Counted from the first letter of the stretch, positions 7,836 through 15,375 are shown. The stretch: 19,758 nt of DNA from an uncultured Marvinbryantia sp. (GCA_937915375.1 CALDMO010000029.1:1-19758); one strand, 5' to 3'. The notes: generated by a model from the sequence alone, not told the origin. Translations and numbers: made by a program.

Positions 7836-8699
7836 ATGAGAGGATATGTTTTAAAGAAACGAGCAGAGAACATTTTAACAATCGTTTTGATCAGTCTGGT
7901 ACTGCCCTGCGCGTTGACACTTCTTTTGAGCGGGCGTATGGAGGAGATTTATCGGACAATAAAAAATGAGGCGGATTATATTACGGTGAAAACAAACAGC
8001 GGCACACTGGAATTGGACTTGGAAGAATATGTGATCGGTGTGACGGCATCGCAGATTCCGTTCGGATATGACATTGAGGCGATAAAGGCACAGATGGTAA
8101 TTGCCAGAACAAATTTATACCGACAGCTGCGGGAAAGCGGAGAAAGCAAGGAACAAAAATTTGTTACAATGACGGAATTGGAGCGCGCCGGGGCATCGGA
8201 AAAGTTTCTTCGTGCGCAGAAAGAAACAAATGGAAAGATTCTTACCTGGGAGGACGAGCCGATCATGGCTTCTTTTCATGCGGTGAGTACCGGGAAAACA
8301 AGGGACGGAAACGATACTTTTTTAAAGGAGAATTATCCGTATCTGGTATCCAGGGTCTGTCCTGCGGATGAAACGATGCCGGACGCAAAACAGACCATCC
8401 AGATAGACGATTCCTGGGCTGATCTGAAAATTCTCGAGAAAGACAGAGCTGGATATGTACTGCAGATTGAAACGGACGAAGGCGTGATGTCCGGGGAAGA
8501 ATTTCGTATTCTTTTGGGGCTTCCATCCTCTGCATTTGAAATCATGAAAACGGAAAACGATGTTTTCCTGGAGATTTTCGGTATCGGGCATGGGATTGGT
8601 ATGAGTCAGTATACCGCACAGCAGATGGCGCTTGCAAATAAGGATTACATAGATATTCTGACGTATTTTTTTAAGGATGTGCAAGTGACGCAGAAATAA
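7836..8699 (+). CDS. spoIID: Stage II sporulation protein D (SpoIID), catalytic Glu apparently replaced
   Basis: Membrane-anchored mother-cell protein of the SpoIID/LytB family, which cleaves glycan strands lacking stem peptides during engulfment. The protein has 287 residues with an N-terminal membrane segment at about 12-33. The family core reads LEEYVIGVTASQIPFGYDI followed by EAIKAQMVIARTNLYRQ, with the later signature HAVSTGKTRDGNDTF and the C-terminal GIGHGIGMSQYTAQQMA. The position usually held by the catalytic glutamate (VxASEMP in Bacillus) is Q73 here. The start at 7836 is preferred over an upstream ATG at 7782 because GGAGAGGA (7822-7829) lies 6 nt before it and the protein then opens with a basic residue cluster and the membrane segment. 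It is paired with spoIIQ, 74 nt downstream, as in Clostridioides difficile (spoIID-spoIIQ order, from memory). Confidence 0.88.
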   Translation: MRGYVLKKRAENILTIVLISLVLPCALTLLLSGRMEEIYRTIKNEADYITVKTNSGTLELDLEEYVIGVTASQIPFGYDIEAIKAQMVIARTNLYRQLRESGESKEQKFVTMTELERAGASEKFLRAQKETNGKILTWEDEPIMASFHAVSTGKTRDGNDTFLKENYPYLVSRVCPADETMPDAKQTIQIDDSWADLKILEKDRAGYVLQIETDEGVMSGEEFRILLGLPSSAFEIMKTENDVFLEIFGIGHGIGMSQYTAQQMALANKDYIDILTYFFKDVQVTQK

Positions 8700-8706
8700 G
8701 TTCTTT

Positions 8707-8734
8707 GCATAAATTACTCATTTATGGAAAAGCT
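8707..8734 (+). promoter_or_regulatory. Weak candidate sigma-F promoter of spoIIQ
   Basis: GCATA (8707-8711), a 14-bp spacer and GGAAAAGCT (8726-8734), compared with the Bacillus sigma-F consensus GYATA, 15-16 bp, GGNNANANT. There is one mismatch in the -10 and a slightly short spacer. spoIIQ is a sigma-F gene in Bacillus. Otherwise the 74-nt gap holds only the ribosome site. Confidence 0.3.
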
Positions 8735-8773
8735 ATGTGTAGAAACACATTGAACATAAATGAGGTGACAAGA

Positions 8774-9571
8774 ATGCAGAAAGAAAAGTTTGTACGTTTT
8801 TTAAAGAGCAAAGGAACTTTGGGAGTGATGACGCTTTGTCTGGTTGGGGCAGTTGCGTTTGCGACTTATCAGACCAACTATCAGGAACGACAGCAGATGT
8901 TGGAAACACCGAAGGAAGCAGAGACAGAGGAAAAAAATCTGGAAGCAGCGGGTTCTGATATTACCGCGGAATTGGATATACCGCAAAACGGCATCGAAAT
9001 AAACCGAAATACAGCGAAGGATTACACCGATGCAAATGAACTGGATGCAGCTCCCTACGGTCAGAATGAAAGTGTGCCTGTTCCGTCAGAAGAAACAGAA
9101 ACGGCAGTTTCCGCTAATGCAGGAAATGTACAGGCGCAGATTCAGCCGACTGTGCAGTTTACGGAAGACTCACTTTTAACTTGGCCTGCGGCAGGCACGA
9201 TTTTAATGGATTTTAATATGAATAACACTGTTTATTTTAAAACTCTGAATCAGTACAAGTATAATCCGGCGCTGATCATCAGCAGCGAGGTGGGCAATCA
9301 GGTAATTGCTTCTGCGAAAGGAATCGTGGAATCTGTCAGCGTCAATGAGGAGACCGGAACGACACTGAAGTTGAATATCGGTGATAATTACAACCTGACC
9401 TATGGTCAGCTGAAGGAAGTTGCGGTTGCCGAAGGAGATGTGGTAGAGCAGGGACAGCTTCTGGGCTATATCAGTGAGCCGACGAAGTATTTTGTGGAAG
9501 AAGGCGCAAATCTGTATTTCCAGATGGAAAAAGACGGTCAGCCGGTGGATCCGTTTTTGTATCTGGAATAG
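8774..9571 (+). CDS. spoIIQ: SpoIIQ-like forespore protein with degenerate M23 (LytM) domain
   Basis: Single-pass forespore membrane protein expected to pair with mother-cell SpoIIIAH across the septum (family knowledge). It has 265 residues: membrane segment about 15-31, an acidic low-complexity linker about 40-125, and an M23/LytM-like fold about 135-265. Compared with active M23 peptidases, all four metal and catalytic positions are changed: HxxxD becomes N164 and I168, the YxHL histidine becomes Q212 (TYGQL), and the LHFE histidine becomes Y248 (LYFQM). The fold-defining EGDVVEQGQLLGYI and GQPVDPFLYL remain. A structural role is therefore likely. The start at 8774 is chosen because GAGGTG (8762-8767) precedes it and the basic MQKEKFVRFLKSKG opening then leads directly into the membrane segment; an ATG 69 nt upstream has no such support. 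The role rests on adjacency to spoIID plus domain order. Confidence 0.82.
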   Translation: MQKEKFVRFLKSKGTLGVMTLCLVGAVAFATYQTNYQERQQMLETPKEAETEEKNLEAAGSDITAELDIPQNGIEINRNTAKDYTDANELDAAPYGQNESVPVPSEETETAVSANAGNVQAQIQPTVQFTEDSLLTWPAAGTILMDFNMNNTVYFKTLNQYKYNPALIISSEVGNQVIASAKGIVESVSVNEETGTTLKLNIGDNYNLTYGQLKEVAVAEGDVVEQGQLLGYISEPTKYFVEEGANLYFQMEKDGQPVDPFLYLE

Positions 9572-9590
9572 ACGTGGCAGTTTGAAAAAG

Positions 9591-9634
9591 AAAGATGCTT
9601 CTTTGGACGGGAGTCCGGGGAGGCATCTTTTCTT
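9591..9634 (+). terminator. Intrinsic terminator after spoIIQ
   Basis: AAAGATGC (9591-9598) pairs with GCATCTTT (9623-9630). A second inner stem GGAC/GTCC lies in the loop, and a T-rich tail (TTTTCTTTCT) follows. It separates the sporulation pair from the next unit. Confidence 0.7.
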
Positions 9635-9658
9635 TCTCTTGAAGAGGAAGCAATCGAA

Positions 9659-9687
9659 TTGACACTAATCCCGTGTTTTGCCAAAAT
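9659..9687 (+). promoter_or_regulatory. Candidate sigma-A promoter of the glutaminase-A-like gene
   Basis: A perfect TTGACA (9659-9664), a 17-bp spacer and CAAAAT (9682-9687, four of six). It lies 57 nt upstream of the gene and after the spoIIQ terminator. Confidence 0.5.
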
Positions 9688-9743
9688 GAATAAAAGTATT
9701 ACAGAACTGACAATCTGGTTGTTGCTGAAATAACAGGGAGGGT

Positions 9744-11777
9744 ATGATTGAGAAAGAAAAAGATTTTTTACCAAGAGCGATTCCGCTGGTGACGATTGAT
9801 CCGTATTTTAATATCTGGTCATTTACACATCATCTGTATGAGGATGCTCCGAGACACTGGACAGGAAAAAGAAATGCGATGACGGGTTATCTGCAGGTAG
9901 ATGGTAAGTGGTATGGTTTTATGGGGAAAACAGAACTGGATAATGAAAATTATTATCTGGAACCGGAACACTTATTACAGAAATCAGTAGAGTTAACACC
10001 AACAAAAACGACATATATGTTTGAAAATCAACAGGTTACTTTAAAGGTGGAATTTTTTTCTCCACTTCTTTTGAGTGATTTGATGCTGATGAGCAGACCG
10101 GTATCGTATATTTCCTATGAAATCTCCGCCGGCGACGGTCAGGAGCATGACGTTCAGATTTATCTGGACATCAGTGCGGAAGCGGCGGTCAATACGAGTG
10201 ATCAGAAGGTAGAATTCGGTGAAGATGAATTCGGCATTTTCTGCGGCAGAGGCGAGAGCGATATGCTGACGAAATCCGGAGATGATATGCGGATTGATTG
10301 GGGATGGTTGCATTTGGCGGCGCCGGAACATACATATATGATCATGAACACCGCGGATAAGAAAAAATGGATCTGGGGTGGCAATGAATGGAGCGGTGGT
10401 GTGAATCCGCAGCTGACCAGATTGAATGGAAAAATGACTCGAAACGTAGATCCGGTTCAAGCAGTATGTGTGGGATATCCGTCTCTCGGATGTGTGCGCG
10501 CTGGTAAGATAAAAGCAGATAAAACGATGTGCGGTATGGTTTGTGTTGCGTATGATGACATTTGTTCTATCCAATATTTTGGAAGAAATGCAGAGGCATA
10601 TTGGAAAAAGGATGGAGATACGTTTGCACAGGTTCTGAAAAAAGCGATTTGTGAGTATGAGGACATTGTGGAGAAAGCAACGGCTTTTGACAGTGAACTG
10701 AAACAGGAGGCAATGGTTTACGGTCAAAAATATTATGATATTTTGTGTGTGGCGTACAGAGAGTCTATTGCAGCACACAAACTGATCAGTGTAGATGGTG
10801 AGATTCAGTTTCTTTCGAAAGAATGTTACAGTAATGGCTGTATTGGAACCGTAGATGTTACGTATCCGTCAATCCCATTATATTTGAAGTATTGTCCGCA
10901 GCTTGTAAAAGGGATGTTGAATCCCATTTTCCATATGGTAAATCGGGGACTTTGGCCGTTTGAATATGCGCCGCATGATGTAGGGCAATATCCATTGGCA
11001 AATGGGCAGGTATATGGTTTGGATCGAAAAATCCATGTGTTGGATGAACATAGTCAGATGCCGGTAGAAGAATGTGGAAATATGCTTTTATGTGCAGCTG
11101 CAATCTGTAAAGCAGAGGGAAGCTATGCTTATGCGGAAAAAAATAGAAAAATTCTTGCGCAGTGGGCAGACTATCTGGTAAAAGTTGGATGGAATCCGGA
11201 AAACCAGTTGTGTACGGATGATTTTGCCGGACATTTAGCGCATAATTGTAATTTGGCTGTCAAAGGAATCCTTGGCATTGCGGCATGGGGAAAAGTGCTG
11301 GGTGAACTTGGCGAAACGGAAAAAGCTGTGTACTATACGAAAAAGGCGAAAGAATTAGCTGCAAAATGGGAACAGGAAGCTTTTGCGGGAGACCATTACA
11401 GTCTGACCTTCCAGGAAAAAGAGAGCTGGAGTTTGAAGTATAATCTTGTTTGGGATAAACTTTTAGACCTACATGTTTTTGATGAAAAGATTGCTGAGAC
11501 AGAGGTGGCTTATTATTTGACAAAGATGAATCCGTATGGAATTCCGCTGGACTCCCGGTGTGATTATACGAAGAGTGATTGGGAGATGTGGACGGCTGTT
11601 CTGACAGAAAATGAAACGTATCGAAATGCGATTATCGATACGATGTGGGAGGCAGTGTGCGCGATGGATCGTCGCGCTCCGTTCCCTGATTGGTATCATA
11701 CTGAAAAAGCGGTAGCAGAAGGATTCCAGAATCGAAGTGTTCAAGGAGCGTTGTTTATTTTACTTTTGAATTGGTAG
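9744..11777 (+). CDS. Glutaminase-A-like six-hairpin protein (DUF4964/DUF5127/DUF4965/DUF1793 family)
   Basis: A 677-residue protein. The N-terminus (RAIPLVTIDPYFNIWS, then APRHWTGKRNAMTGYLQVDG) is the DUF4964-type opening. The middle matches DUF5127/DUF4965 style sequence. The C-terminus (YGIPLDSRCDYTKSDWEMWT, then APFPDWYHTEKA) is the DUF1793 six-hairpin ending. Fungal members are glutaminases (GtaA); bacterial homologues are often secreted proteins in polysaccharide loci of Bacteroidetes. This copy has no signal peptide and so should be cytoplasmic, and it is shorter than Bacteroides forms as I recall them. The reaction is not established by sequence; a glycosidase-like or amidase role are both possible. 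It is a single-gene unit between two terminators. The ribosome site GGAGG (9737-9741) is only 2 nt from the ATG, which is odd, but the next Met would remove the conserved N-terminus. Confidence 0.85.
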   Translation: MIEKEKDFLPRAIPLVTIDPYFNIWSFTHHLYEDAPRHWTGKRNAMTGYLQVDGKWYGFMGKTELDNENYYLEPEHLLQKSVELTPTKTTYMFENQQVTLKVEFFSPLLLSDLMLMSRPVSYISYEISAGDGQEHDVQIYLDISAEAAVNTSDQKVEFGEDEFGIFCGRGESDMLTKSGDDMRIDWGWLHLAAPEHTYMIMNTADKKKWIWGGNEWSGGVNPQLTRLNGKMTRNVDPVQAVCVGYPSLGCVRAGKIKADKTMCGMVCVAYDDICSIQYFGRNAEAYWKKDGDTFAQVLKKAICEYEDIVEKATAFDSELKQEAMVYGQKYYDILCVAYRESIAAHKLISVDGEIQFLSKECYSNGCIGTVDVTYPSIPLYLKYCPQLVKGMLNPIFHMVNRGLWPFEYAPHDVGQYPLANGQVYGLDRKIHVLDEHSQMPVEECGNMLLCAAAICKAEGSYAYAEKNRKILAQWADYLVKVGWNPENQLCTDDFAGHLAHNCNLAVKGILGIAAWGKVLGELGETEKAVYYTKKAKELAAKWEQEAFAGDHYSLTFQEKESWSLKYNLVWDKLLDLHVFDEKIAETEVAYYLTKMNPYGIPLDSRCDYTKSDWEMWTAVLTENETYRNAIIDTMWEAVCAMDRRAPFPDWYHTEKAVAEGFQNRSVQGALFILLLNW

Positions 11778-11806
11778 TGTATAAGTACGGGGTTAATGAA
11801 ACGCTG

Positions 11807-11847
11807 ATTACAGCCGGGTGCCGTTGGCACTCGGCTGTAATATTTTT
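11807..11847 (+). terminator. Strong intrinsic terminator of the glutaminase-A-like gene
   Basis: A 16-bp stem, ATTACAGCCGGGTGCC (11807-11822) with GGCACTCGGCTGTAAT (11826-11841), has one G/T mismatch, a GTT loop and a TTTTT tail (11843-11847). Confidence 0.93.
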
Positions 11848-11872
11848 AAAAATTTGAGGAAAGAAAACTGTT

Positions 11873-12019
11873 ATGCTGTATCATGAATTATGGCTGGAAA
11901 ATGTTGTGCCAGATATAAGACATTCAAGACCGGGTTTAGATTTTGGCTGTGGATTTCATACGACACCTCTTTACGAACAGGCAGATTGGTTTTCGAACAA
12001 ATTTTATCATTCAGAATAA
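11873..12019 (+). pseudogene. Truncated DUF3990 (ADP-ribosyltransferase-like) remnant
   Basis: A 48-codon open frame whose product carries LYHE near the N-terminus, PDIRHSRPGLDFGCGFHTT in the middle and then YEQADWF. This matches the start of the DUF3990 family (LYHGS, P, S, LDFGxGFYTT, EQAxxWA, from memory), whose members are about 150 residues and resemble ADP-ribosyltransferase toxins. The frame stops right after the EQA motif, and no continuation is apparent in the other frames downstream. The conserved YHG-S is also changed to YHE-L. The ribosome site is weak (GAGGA, 12 nt away). The DUF3791-type partner gene that often precedes such genes is absent. Most likely a decayed fragment; a short expressed peptide is possible but unsupported. 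Confidence 0.6.
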
Positions 12020-12141
12020 GTGCAGCGCACTAATATTTGATTCAATGATAGAGCGTTGGAGTGATACTTCCCGTGGATGGAGAAAACGATAAAGAAATTG
12101 TGCAATAGTTACAAAAATGTTGGAAAGCTGAGAATGCGATA

Positions 12142-12175
12142 TTGACAAATATGGCTATAATAGAATATAATTCTA
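12142..12175 (+). promoter_or_regulatory. Strong sigma-A promoter of cyuA with palindrome over the -10
   Basis: A perfect TTGACA (12142-12147), an 18-bp spacer and a perfect TATAAT (12166-12171). A perfect palindrome TAGAAT-ATA-ATTCTA (12161-12175) covers the -10, and a second short repeat ACTAT/ATAGT (12175-12179, 12185-12189) follows. These are possible operator sites. The preceding 12020-12141 stretch holds nothing else I can support. Confidence 0.75.
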
Positions 12176-12218
12176 CTATTGCCGATAGTGGTATTGGGCA
12201 TACAGGGAAGGAAGAAAA

Positions 12219-13502
12219 ATGGAAAAGACAGACAAAAGATACCAAGCCTACGTTCAGATTCTGAAAGAAGAGCTTGTGCCGGCCATGGGGTGTACGGAAC
12301 CGATTGCACTGGCGTATGCTGCGGCAAAGGCAAGAGAAGTGCTGGGGCGGCTCCCGGAGCGGGTTGTGATCGAGGCCAGCGGAAGTATTATAAAAAACGT
12401 GAAATCCGTTATTGTTCCGAATACGGATCAGTTAAAGGGGATTCCGGCGGCAGCGGTAGCGGGGATTGTAGCCGGTAAAGCAGAAAAAAAACTGGAAGTC
12501 ATTTCTTTCGTTACAAAAGAGGAAATCAGGGCGATAAAAGAGGTTATGACACGGGTTCCGATAGAGGTAAAGCACATCGATCACGGTCTGACTTTTGAAA
12601 TCGTGGTAACAGTATCGGCTAAAGAGGAATACGCAAAAGTTCGTATTGCCAATTACCATACGAATATTGTACTGATTGAGAAAAACGGAGAAAAGCTTTT
12701 AGAGACTGAGGTGGCGGACGAGGGAGAAAAAGGACTGACAGACCGTTCGCTCCTTGACATGGAAGGAATTCTGGAGTTTGCCGATACGGTGGACATTGCG
12801 GATATCCGTGAAGTACTCCAAAAACAGATTGAATACAATACGGCAATCGCCGAGGAAGGGCTTCGCGGCAATTACGGAGCAAATATCGGCAGCGTTCTTT
12901 TGGATGTAGAGGGAGACAGCGTCCGTACAAGGGCGAAGGCCAAAGCGGCGGCTGGCTCGGATGCGCGGATGAGCGGTTGCGAATTGCCGGTCATTATCAA
13001 TTCGGGAAGCGGTAATCAGGGTATGACTTGTTCTATACCCGTGATCGAATATGCAAAGGAACTGCGGGTGAGTGAAGAAAAACTGTATCGCGCGCTTGCG
13101 CTTTCTAATCTGGTAGCGATTCATCAGAAAACAGGCATTGGCAGATTGAGCGCTTACTGTGGCGCGGTCTGTGCAGGAGCGGCTGCAGGTACCGGCATTG
13201 CCTATCTTCTTGGCGGGGGTTATAAGGAAATCACCCATACAGTTGTGAACGCGCTGGCGATCACCTCGGGAATCGTCTGCGACGGGGCAAAGGCATCCTG
13301 CGCGGCAAAGATTGCGGTGGCGACGGATGCGGGTATTCTTGGATATGAAATGTACAAAAGGGGCCAACAGTTCCGGGCAGGCGACGGCATTGTGACGCAC
13401 GGCGCGGACGAGACGATTCGAAACGTCGGACGCCTCGGCAAAGAGGGAATGCGCGAGACAAACGAAGAAATTATTGACATCATGGTCAGCGGAAAGTGCT
13501 GA
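12219..13502 (+). CDS. cyuA: L-cysteine desulfidase (UPF0597/CyuA/CdsB family)
   Basis: A cytoplasmic iron-sulfur enzyme of 427 residues, the family's normal length. It converts L-cysteine to pyruvate, ammonia and hydrogen sulfide without PLP. The family signature MGCTEPIALAYAAAKA contains C25, a position reported as a cluster ligand in the archaeal enzyme. Further cysteine motifs are MTCSIP, CGAVCAG and CDGAKASC. The glycine-rich SGSGNQGMT is also typical. Some members are annotated as serine dehydratase-like, so the exact substrate is inferred. The start follows GGGAAGGAAG (12205-12214). A strong promoter and palindrome lie upstream. No terminator separates it from the peptide transporter genes, suggesting a joint role in using cysteine or cysteine-containing peptides. 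Confidence 0.9.
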   Translation: MEKTDKRYQAYVQILKEELVPAMGCTEPIALAYAAAKAREVLGRLPERVVIEASGSIIKNVKSVIVPNTDQLKGIPAAAVAGIVAGKAEKKLEVISFVTKEEIRAIKEVMTRVPIEVKHIDHGLTFEIVVTVSAKEEYAKVRIANYHTNIVLIEKNGEKLLETEVADEGEKGLTDRSLLDMEGILEFADTVDIADIREVLQKQIEYNTAIAEEGLRGNYGANIGSVLLDVEGDSVRTRAKAKAAAGSDARMSGCELPVIINSGSGNQGMTCSIPVIEYAKELRVSEEKLYRALALSNLVAIHQKTGIGRLSAYCGAVCAGAAAGTGIAYLLGGGYKEITHTVVNALAITSGIVCDGAKASCAAKIAVATDAGILGYEMYKRGQQFRAGDGIVTHGADETIRNVGRLGKEGMRETNEEIIDIMVSGKC

Positions 13503-13525
13503 GGACAGACGGATTTACGGCGATA

Positions 13526-13553
13526 TTGAAGTATTTATAGAAAGACTTAATAT
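13526..13553 (+). promoter_or_regulatory. Possible secondary promoter before the solute-binding protein gene
   Basis: TTGAAG (13526-13531), a 16-bp spacer and TAATAT (13548-13553) in the 89-nt gap. It would allow high expression of the binding protein apart from cyuA. The matches are modest. Confidence 0.35.
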
Positions 13554-13591
13554 AAAACTTACAATTTCAAAATGAAGGAGGAACAATAATA

Positions 13592-15292
13592 ATGAAATTG
13601 AAGAAAATGGCTGCACTTTTTATGGCTGCAACAATGACTATGTCCATGGCTGCTGTCGCAGGTGCAGAAGAAGCGCCTGCGATGGATGAGGTGCAGGAAC
13701 TGGTATTAGAAAACAAAGACTGTAAGGTGCTGGATGTAAACGATATTCGTAATGAAAACGAATTTGTTCTGCTCAGCCATGTGCAGGAAGGTCTGTTCCG
13801 CGTGATGGCGGATGAAAACGGCAATGAAGCTGTTACAAATGCAGGCTGCGAGGACTACACCGTATCGGAGGATGGTCTTACTTACACGTTCAAGATCCGT
13901 GATCAGAAATGGTCCGACGGAGAACCGGTAACGGCGCAGCAGTATGTAGACTCCATTAAACGTCTTTTGAACCCGGAGAATGGTTTCTCTTATTCTTTCA
14001 TGGCATATGATATCTTAAATGCAGAAGAGTATTACGATGGGGAAGCTACTGCGGATGAAGTCGGCGTAAAAGCAATCGATGACAAAACGCTGGAGATTCA
14101 GCTGCGCGCGAATATTCCGTTCTTTATCAAAAAGCTTACAAATGTATGCTTTTATCCGGTTCGCCTTGATGTGATCGAGAAAGCGGGAGACCAGACAAAA
14201 TATAACGCAGACTACACCCTGCATGTGTTCAACGGCCCGTTCATGATCACTGAACACACAAAGGGAAATGAAATCGTGATTGAAAAGAATCCGAATTACT
14301 GGGATGCAGAAAACGTACACCTGACAAAAGTTACCTTAAAAGAGATCCCGGAAGCTTCCACACAGTCGATTCTTATTGAAAACAAGGAACTTGATGCGGT
14401 ATCTGCGAATTCGGAATATATTCAGAAATGGCAGGGACTTACCGAGAGCGGTCAGCTGGTGAATATATCCAAGACTTCACCGAGCTGTAACTATATGTGT
14501 TTCAACCAGCACACCGGCGGTCTCTCCGGGCTGATGAACAACGCAAAATGTCGTAGAGCGCTCTCTCTTGCAATCAACAGAGAAGAGATGAACGAAGTGG
14601 TATACAGCGGCATAAACACACCGGCATATGGGCTGATTCCTTATGAGATGATGGTAGGAGATGAAGAATTCAGAACTGTTGCAGGCGAAGAACCGCTTTT
14701 GGCAGAATATGAACAGTACAAAGAAGATCCGGAAGGTCTGAAAGCGATGTTTGAAGAAGGCATGGCAGAAGAAGGTGTAAGCGGAACAGCAGGCGACGTG
14801 GAACTTACCATTATCTCCGCCGGCACAACCGTTCAGGATCAGGCAATCCAGGAATACTTTAAGCAGACATGGGAAAGCAAGGTCGGCGTAAAGGTAAATG
14901 TAAATATCTGTGCAGACAGCTCCCTGTTTGTAGATGAAAGAAATAACAACCGTTACGATCTGGTATTTATGGGATGGAACGGAGATTACAATGATCCGAT
15001 GACTTTCATGGAACTTTTCAATACCGGAAGCGGATATGCAAAATTCATGGGCGGATATCACAATGAAGAGTTCGATGCAATGTTTGACGCGCTGGCAACA
15101 GAAAGCGATATGTCAAAACGTGCAGAAACATACGTGGCAATGGAGAAAAATCTTGTAGGCGAACAGGCCGGTATTGCTCCAATCTACTTCACAAACGAGC
15201 AGTTCTTTGTACAAAGCTATGTGAAAGATATGGCATTCCCGATGTTTGGAAGTAATTATGAATTCAGCCGCGCATATATTTCCGGCAAATAA
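13592..15292 (+). CDS. Family 5 peptide/nickel-type extracellular solute-binding protein, no lipobox
   Basis: Extracytoplasmic binding protein of an Opp/Dpp ABC importer, 566 residues (normal for SBP_bac_5). A Sec signal peptide is visible: basic MKLKK, a hydrophobic core about 6-22, and a signal peptidase I site AGA at 23-25. The core family motif YTFKIRDQKWSDGEPVTA follows at about residues 95-112. Unlike most Gram-positive binding proteins, no lipobox cysteine is present, so lipid anchoring is not predicted. A strong AAGGAGGA site (13575-13582) precedes the ATG. It is followed by a hairpin and then the permease genes. The substrate is probably a di- or oligopeptide, but nickel, or other family 5 ligands, cannot be excluded from sequence. 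Confidence 0.93.
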   Translation: MKLKKMAALFMAATMTMSMAAVAGAEEAPAMDEVQELVLENKDCKVLDVNDIRNENEFVLLSHVQEGLFRVMADENGNEAVTNAGCEDYTVSEDGLTYTFKIRDQKWSDGEPVTAQQYVDSIKRLLNPENGFSYSFMAYDILNAEEYYDGEATADEVGVKAIDDKTLEIQLRANIPFFIKKLTNVCFYPVRLDVIEKAGDQTKYNADYTLHVFNGPFMITEHTKGNEIVIEKNPNYWDAENVHLTKVTLKEIPEASTQSILIENKELDAVSANSEYIQKWQGLTESGQLVNISKTSPSCNYMCFNQHTGGLSGLMNNAKCRRALSLAINREEMNEVVYSGINTPAYGLIPYEMMVGDEEFRTVAGEEPLLAEYEQYKEDPEGLKAMFEEGMAEEGVSGTAGDVELTIISAGTTVQDQAIQEYFKQTWESKVGVKVNVNICADSSLFVDERNNNRYDLVFMGWNGDYNDPMTFMELFNTGSGYAKFMGGYHNEEFDAMFDALATESDMSKRAETYVAMEKNLVGEQAGIAPIYFTNEQFFVQSYVKDMAFPMFGSNYEFSRAYISGK

Positions 15293-15317
15293 ACCGGAGT
15301 ATACGAAACGAGAGGTG

Positions 15318-15352
15318 ATAAAAGGGAGTTCTGTTGCTGAACTCCCTTTTAT
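15318..15352 (+). terminator. Intercistronic hairpin between binding protein and permease genes
   Basis: A perfect 14-bp stem, ATAAAAGGGAGTTC (15318-15331) with GAACTCCCTTTTAT (15339-15352), with a 7-nt loop. The tail has only TTTTAT, so it is probably a partial terminator or mRNA-stabilising structure that keeps binding-protein transcript in excess, as is common in ABC operons. Confidence 0.8.
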
Positions 15353-15375
15353 AAATGTAGGGAAAGGATAAGAGT

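Noticed and set aside
8705..8773. Upstream ATG extending SpoIIQ by 23 residues
   Set aside because: It lies 5 nt after the spoIID stop without a ribosome site; 8774 has GAGGTG and a basic N-terminus leading directly into the membrane segment.
10041..10778. 245-codon minus-strand open frame inside the glutaminase-A-like gene
   Set aside because: Antisense shadow rich in His, Arg and Cys; no support beyond being open.
12019..12031. Short palindrome AGTGC-AGC-GCACT at the end of the DUF3990 relic
   Set aside because: Only 5-bp arms, no T-run and no nearby promoter; too likely by chance to call an operator or terminator.
12077..12145. 22-codon open frame between the DUF3990 relic and cyuA
   Set aside because: No ribosome site, no recognisable sequence, and it runs into the -35 of the cyuA promoter.
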